Of a DNA stretch of 64,000 bases, positions 59,774 to 64,000 are shown in pieces. Location of the stretch: NCBI RefSeq assembly GCF_913777995.1, contig NZ_CAJYVE010000025.1:1-64000 (forward strand). Direction: 5' to 3'. Position 1 is the first letter of the stretch. Each line of letters begins with the position of its first letter. The notes beneath the pieces are model-generated. The model did not search any database, was not told where the DNA came from, and saw nothing but the letters and a program-made list of their open reading frames with translations. The stretch is from an uncultured Pseudomonas sp. GTDB taxonomy: Bacteria; Pseudomonadota; Gammaproteobacteria; Pseudomonadales; Pseudomonadaceae. The position numbers and the translations under genes were made by a program.

Positions 59774-61273
59774 TCATTTCTTCTTGCGATCGCGGGCGAA
59801 GGCCGCTTCCAGTGCCTCGTTGAGGGTGCGCAGCACCTTCACCCGCGCCCAGCGCTTGTCGTTGGCCTCCACCAGGGTCCAGGGTGCGATCGAGGTGCTG
59901 GTGCGGTCGACCATGTCGCCCACTGCGCGCCGGTACTGTGGCCACTTCTTGCGGTTGCGCCAGTCGTCCTCGGTGATCTTGTAGCGCTTGAACGGAATCT
60001 TCTCCCGGGCCTGGAAGCGTTCCAGCTGGGTCTGTTCATCGATGGCCAGCCAGAACTTGACCACCACCACACCGGCATTGGTCAGTTGCTCCTCGAAGTC
60101 GTTGATCTCGCCATAGGCACGCAGCCAGTCGGTGTCACTGCAAAAGCCCTCGACCCGCTCCACCAGCACCCGGCCATACCAGGAGCGGTCGAAAATGGTG
60201 AACTTGCCGCGCGCCGGGATCTGTCGCCAGAAGCGCCACAGGTAAGGCTGCGCCAGTTCGTCCTGGGTGGGTGCGGCGATCGGCACGATGTGGTACTGGC
60301 GCGGGTCCAGCGCGGCCGCCACGCGGCGGATCGCACCGCCCTTGCCGGCTGCGTCGTTGCCTTCGAACACCGCCACCAGGGCATGGCGTTTCATGTGCTT
60401 GTCACGCATGTTGCGCGACAGCCGTGCCTGTTCGGTGATCAGCTGGTGCTCGTAATCGTCCTTGTCCAGCTGCTGGCTGAGGTCGAGGCTGTCGAGCAGG
60501 GTCAGTTCGTCGTCATGGGTGCCGCGCGGCCCTACAGCCAGGCCCTGGGGTTCCACCGGCGGGGCCTGCAACGCCGCCTGCAGACCTTCGAGCAGCAGGC
60601 GCCCGACGGTCAGGCTGCGGTAGTTGGCGTCGGCGCCCTCGATCACGTGCCAAGGGGCATATTCACGGCTGCTACGCCGCAGCACCCGCTCACCGAAGCG
60701 CACGAACTTGTCGTAGGTCTTGGATTGCTGCCAGTCCAGCGGGCTGATCCGCCAGCTGTGCAAGGGGTCGTCGCGCAGGCTCTTGAGGCGCTGCTTCATT
60801 TGTTTGCGCGACAGGTGGAACCAGAACTTGAAGATCAGCGCGCCCTCGTCGCTGAGCATCTTCTCCAGGCGCTCGGCGGCGCTGATCGCCTGGTCCAGCT
60901 CAGCGTCCTTGAGCAGCCCGTGCACCCGGTCCTGCAGCATCTGGCTGTACCAGTTGCCGAAGAAAATGCCCATGCGCCCCTTGGCCGGCAATTGCCGCCA
61001 ATAGCGCCACATCGGCGGGTGGTCGAGTTCTTCGTCGGTCTTCTGGTCGAAGGTGCGCACCTCGATCAACCGCGGGTCCATCCACTCGTTGAGCAGCTTG
61101 ACGGTCTCGCCCTTGCCGGCCCCTTCGATACCATTGATCAGCACGATGACCGGTCGCCGGGCCTGCTCGTGCAGTTCGTACTGGGCATCGAGCAGCGCCT
61201 CGCGCAACGCCGGCACCTGGTCGTCGTAGGTCTGCTTGTCGATGGCATGGCCGATTTCGGCGGATTCGAACAT
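59774..61273 (-). CDS. pap: Polyphosphate:AMP phosphotransferase (class II PPK2)
   Basis: A 499-residue protein made of two PPK2 domains in tandem. Domain 1 has INGIEGAGKGETVKLL with FGNWYSQM; domain 2 has FEGNDAAGKGGAIRRV (about residue 305) with FDRSWYGRVLVERVEGF. Fused PPK2 proteins phosphorylate AMP to ADP using polyphosphate; in known members only the C-terminal domain is active. The usual Asp of the Walker B region is present in FDRSWYGR of domain 2 and replaced in domain 1 (FGNWYSQ), which fits. ATG 61273 gives MFESAEIGHA. Confidence 0.92.
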   Translation of the reverse strand: MFESAEIGHAIDKQTYDDQVPALREALLDAQYELHEQARRPVIVLINGIEGAGKGETVKLLNEWMDPRLIEVRTFDQKTDEELDHPPMWRYWRQLPAKGRMGIFFGNWYSQMLQDRVHGLLKDAELDQAISAAERLEKMLSDEGALIFKFWFHLSRKQMKQRLKSLRDDPLHSWRISPLDWQQSKTYDKFVRFGERVLRRSSREYAPWHVIEGADANYRSLTVGRLLLEGLQAALQAPPVEPQGLAVGPRGTHDDELTLLDSLDLSQQLDKDDYEHQLITEQARLSRNMRDKHMKRHALVAVFEGNDAAGKGGAIRRVAAALDPRQYHIVPIAAPTQDELAQPYLWRFWRQIPARGKFTIFDRSWYGRVLVERVEGFCSDTDWLRAYGEINDFEEQLTNAGVVVVKFWLAIDEQTQLERFQAREKIPFKRYKITEDDWRNRKKWPQYRRAVGDMVDRTSTSIAPWTLVEANDKRWARVKVLRTLNEALEAAFARDRKKK

Positions 61274-61391
61274 CGGAATCTCCCTGATTGATAGCACCTT
61301 GCCCATTAAGACCATTACTTGACCGGATGGGTCAATGCGCATCACCGGCGCACAGGGTTAAAATGCCGCCCTCTTCACCGCCGAGCCTGCC

Positions 61392-63377
61392 ATGACCAAC
61401 CCGCTGCAACATGCCTCCATCACCTGGGACGAACAGGGCAACCCGCACTCCAGCGACTTTGACGACGTGTACTTCGCCACCGAACTGGGGCTGGAGGAAA
61501 CCCGCCATGTATTTCTTACCCAGAATGACCTGGCCGTGCGCTTCGCCGCGCTGCCGGCAGGCGGGCGGCTGGTGATCGGCGAGACCGGCTTCGGCACCGG
61601 GATGAATTTCTTCTGCGCCTGGCAGCTGTTCGAAAAATGCGCGCCCGCCGATGCCCGGCTGCACTTCGTCAGCGTCGAAAAATACCCGCTGCAGCGCGAC
61701 GACCTGGCGCGGGCGCTGCGCCTGTGGCCGGAGCTGGCCGCCTTTTCCACTGCGTTGCTCAAACAGTACGTAGCCATTCACCCCGGTTTTCAGCGCCTGG
61801 TCTTCGACGACGGTCGGGTGACCCTGACCCTGCTGATCGGCGATGCACTGGAGATGCTGCCGCAGCTGGATGCGCAGGTCGACGCCTGGTTCCTCGATGG
61901 CTTCGCGCCGGCCAAGAACCCCGACATGTGGAACGACAGACTGTTCGCCGAGCTGGCACGGCTCTCGGCCCCCGGCGCGACCCTGGGCACCTTCACCAGC
62001 ACCGGCTGGGTGCGCCGCGCGCTGATCGCCGCCGGTTTCGGCATGCGCCGCATACCGGGCATCGGCAAAAAGTGGGAAGTGATGCGCGGCGTATTCAACG
62101 GCCTGCCTGCCGAGGCCCCCCAGGCCCCGCCTGCCAAGCCCTGGTTCGCCCGCCCGGCTGTGCTGTCCGCCGAGCGTCGGGCCCTGGTGATCGGCGCTGG
62201 CCTGGCCGGTAGCTGCACGGCGCGCAGCCTGGCCCAGCGCGGCTGGCAGGTCAGCTTGCTGGAACGCCACGAGGCGCTGGCCAGCGAGGCCTCCGGCAAT
62301 CCCCAGGGCGTGCTGTACCTCAAGCTCTCGGCGCACGGTACGGCGCTGTCGCAAATGATCCTCAGCGGCTTCGGGCATACCCGGCGCCTGCTGGAAAACC
62401 TGCAACGCGGCAGCGCCTGGAGCGACTGTGGTGTGCTGCAACTGGCCTTCGACGCCAAGGAGCAACAGCGTCAGGCACAGCTGGCCACGGCCTTTTCCGC
62501 CGAGCTGCTGCACCCGGTGACGCGTGACGCCGCCGAGCACCTGGCCGGGGTCGGCCTGCCCTGCGGCGGGCTCTACTACCCCGAGGGCGGCTGGGTGCAT
62601 CCACCGGCGCTGTGCCAGCAACAAGCCGAACACCCGAACATTCAGGTGCTTACGCACCATGAAGTGCTCGAACTGCGCCGCCACGACGACCAGTGGCAAG
62701 CCTGGGCCGGCGAGCGCCTGCTGGCCAGCGCGCCGGTGGTGGTGCTGGCCAACGCCGCCGACGTGCAGCGTTTCGCACAGAGCGCCGATTTGCCGCTCAA
62801 GCGGATTCGCGGGCAGATTACCCGCCTGCCCGCCAGCACCAGCAGCCAGGCGCTGGCCACCGTGGTCTGCGCCGAAGGCTACATGGCACCGGCGCGCGAC
62901 GGCGAACATACCCTGGGGGCCAGCTTCGATTTCCATAACCTGGACATGACCCCCACCGCCGCCGAGCACCGTGGCAACCTGGACCTGCTGCAGGAAATCT
63001 CCCCGGACCTGGCCGAGCGCCTCGGCGCCGCCAAGCTCGACCCGCAACGTCTGCAGGGCCGCGCGGCGCTACGCTGTACCAGCCCGGACTACCTGCCCAT
63101 CGTCGGGCCACTGGCCGACCGTGCCGCGTTCACGCAAGCGTATGCCGCGCTGGCCCGGGATGCCCGCCAGGTTCCTCAGGTGCCCTGCCCTTGGCTGGAT
63201 GGCCTGTACGTCAACAGCGGGCATGGCTCGCGGGGGCTGATCACCACGCCCCTGGCCGCCGAACTGCTGGCTGCCTGGCTGGACGACGAACCCTTGCCGT
63301 TGCCACGCAGCGTCGCCGAAGCCTGCCACCCCAACCGCTTTGTGCTGCGCAGCCTGATTCGCGGGCCCAAGGGCTGA
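61392..63377 (+). CDS. mnmC: Bifunctional tRNA mnm5s2U34 biosynthesis protein MnmC
   Basis: A 661-residue fusion. The N-terminal methyltransferase (MnmC2/MnmD) has the SAM loop VIGETGFGTGMNFF (61-74) and WFLDGFAPAKNPDMW. The C-terminal FAD oxidase (MnmC1) starts with ALVIGAGLAGSCTARSLAQR (about 264-283) and ends with GHGSRGLITTPLAAELLAAW. Together they convert cmnm5s2U34 through nm5s2U34 to mnm5s2U34 in tRNA. It starts at ATG 61392 without a strong Shine-Dalgarno sequence; a TAAAAT box lies upstream. Confidence 0.95.
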   Translation: MTNPLQHASITWDEQGNPHSSDFDDVYFATELGLEETRHVFLTQNDLAVRFAALPAGGRLVIGETGFGTGMNFFCAWQLFEKCAPADARLHFVSVEKYPLQRDDLARALRLWPELAAFSTALLKQYVAIHPGFQRLVFDDGRVTLTLLIGDALEMLPQLDAQVDAWFLDGFAPAKNPDMWNDRLFAELARLSAPGATLGTFTSTGWVRRALIAAGFGMRRIPGIGKKWEVMRGVFNGLPAEAPQAPPAKPWFARPAVLSAERRALVIGAGLAGSCTARSLAQRGWQVSLLERHEALASEASGNPQGVLYLKLSAHGTALSQMILSGFGHTRRLLENLQRGSAWSDCGVLQLAFDAKEQQRQAQLATAFSAELLHPVTRDAAEHLAGVGLPCGGLYYPEGGWVHPPALCQQQAEHPNIQVLTHHEVLELRRHDDQWQAWAGERLLASAPVVVLANAADVQRFAQSADLPLKRIRGQITRLPASTSSQALATVVCAEGYMAPARDGEHTLGASFDFHNLDMTPTAAEHRGNLDLLQEISPDLAERLGAAKLDPQRLQGRAALRCTSPDYLPIVGPLADRAAFTQAYAALARDARQVPQVPCPWLDGLYVNSGHGSRGLITTPLAAELLAAWLDDEPLPLPRSVAEACHPNRFVLRSLIRGPKG

Positions 63378-63417
63378 TTGATGGTGATTCGGTAAAGGCG
63401 CTTTGCGGCCTGCGGCT

Positions 63418-63446
63418 TTGACCTCAAGCGCAATAGTCCCTAGGGT
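63418..63446 (+). promoter_or_regulatory. Possible promoter of the metallo-hydrolase gene
   Basis: TTGACC (63418-63423), 17 bp and TAGGGT (63441-63446) precede the next gene by 34 bp. The -35 box is good and the -10 box weak. Confidence 0.35.
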
Positions 63447-63480
63447 GGTGTCTGTATGTGCTGAAAAACCGGAGGTTCGC

Positions 63481-64000
63481 ATGCTGTTTCGTCAACTGTT
63501 CGACAGCCAGACGTCCACCTACAGCTACCTGCTGGCCGACCGCGGCCAGGCGGTGCTGATCGACCCGGTGAAGGAGCACCTGGACACCTACCTGCAGCTG
63601 TTGTCGGATCTCGACCTGCAACTGGTCATGGCCCTCGACACGCACACCCACGCCGACCACATCACCGCCCTGGGCGACCTGCGCGAGGCCACCGGCTGCA
63701 ACACCGGCCTGGGCCAGGAAAGCCAGACCCGCTGCGTGAGTTTCAATTTCCATGATGGGCAGAGCCTGGCCTTCGGCGGTCGGGAACTGAGAGTGCTGCA
63801 CACCCCAGGCCACACCCACGACTCCTACTGCTTCCTGCTTGCCGCCCGGGGCCGCCAGCCGGCGTGGCTGTTCAGCGGCGACACGCTGCTGATTCGTGGC
63901 AGCGGGCGCACCGACTTCCAGAACGGCAGTGCCCGCCAACAGTGGAGCAGCCTGCAGCGCCTGCTCGACCTGGGCGACGACACCCTGGTGTTCCCGGCCC
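63481..64000 (+). CDS. Metallo-beta-lactamase-fold hydrolase (ETHE1/persulfide dioxygenase-like), N-terminal part
   Basis: The gene runs off the end of the window after 173 residues. The metal site THTHADH gives His55, His57, Asp59 and His60; a further ligand is in LHTPGHTHDSY and the bridging Asp in LFSGDTLLIRGSGRTDFQNG. The last motif and the N terminus (LFRQLFDSQTSTYSYLLAD) match ETHE1-type persulfide dioxygenases more than glyoxalase II. GGAGG precedes ATG 63481. Whether a rhodanese domain follows cannot be seen. Confidence 0.85.
   Translation, partial: MLFRQLFDSQTSTYSYLLADRGQAVLIDPVKEHLDTYLQLLSDLDLQLVMALDTHTHADHITALGDLREATGCNTGLGQESQTRCVSFNFHDGQSLAFGGRELRVLHTPGHTHDSYCFLLAARGRQPAWLFSGDTLLIRGSGRTDFQNGSARQQWSSLQRLLDLGDDTLVFPA

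Overview
This window is a compact, GC-rich stretch of Pseudomonas core chromosome. The P. putida/fluorescens side of the genus is the best guess, judged from the protein sequences, P. putida-type REP elements and gene order. I see no phage, IS element, integron, CRISPR array, toxin-antitoxin pair or defence island. Long open frames opposite real genes, such as those opposite rne and fadE, are artefacts of GC-biased codons.

Layout. 1-3.2 kb: the 3' end of ilvA, a type IB topoisomerase, a DUF2242 lipoprotein, and a minus-strand tRNA-Val/tRNA-Asp/tRNA-Asp operon with clear promoter and terminator. 3.4-16.5 kb (minus): SDR, metZ, purF, cvpA, a SPOR protein, folC, accD, trpF, truA, fimV and an Asd-like protein whose catalytic Cys is replaced. 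16.5-19.3 kb (minus): DUF1285, DUF4823 lipoprotein, TetR, LysE exporter. About 19.46-19.58 kb (plus): a probable RgsA (P16) small RNA. 19.6-29.7 kb (minus): tatD, pilZ, holB, tmk, mltG, pabC, fabF, acpP, fabG, fabD, plsX, rpmF and yceD, the fatty-acid synthesis block with replication and cell-wall genes attached. 29.8-37.2 kb: maf (yceF), sppA, a HAD phosphatase, rluC, and divergently rne behind a leader of about 650 nt. 37.3-43.6 kb (minus): murB, kdsB, a Trm112-like protein, lpxK, exbD, exbB and comEC. 43.8-49.4 kb: an ABC-2 exporter pair, a GST, fadE and a PA2817-family protein. 49.4-52.5 kb: a REP cluster, a second FimV-like gene and a MarR regulator. 52.6-64 kb: recQ, yecA-like, DUF454, two divergent L,D-transpeptidases, chrA, a two-domain polyphosphate:AMP phosphotransferase, mnmC and the start of a metallo-beta-lactamase-fold hydrolase.

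How the genes work together. Envelope building dominates: fatty acids (accD, fab genes, acpP, plsX), peptidoglycan (murB, mltG, two L,D-transpeptidases, SPOR protein), lipid A/KDO (lpxK, kdsB) and polar organisation (two FimV-like proteins, PilZ). Nucleotide and folate supply (purF, folC, pabC, tmk), replication and repair (holB, recQ, topoisomerase IB) and RNA processing (rne, rluC, truA, mnmC, the sRNA) fill the rest.

I did not find a convincing undescribed multi-gene system. The best leads are regulatory or evolutionary: the structured rne leader; an apparently leaderless yceD behind a near-consensus promoter; the probable RgsA locus; loss of the phosphotyrosine phosphatase gene usually found between murB and kdsB; an 18/36-bp tandem repeat in the RNase E tail; a second FimV-like protein; and an inverted repeat over the marR translation start. 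Statements about other species' gene order are from memory and were not checked by search.
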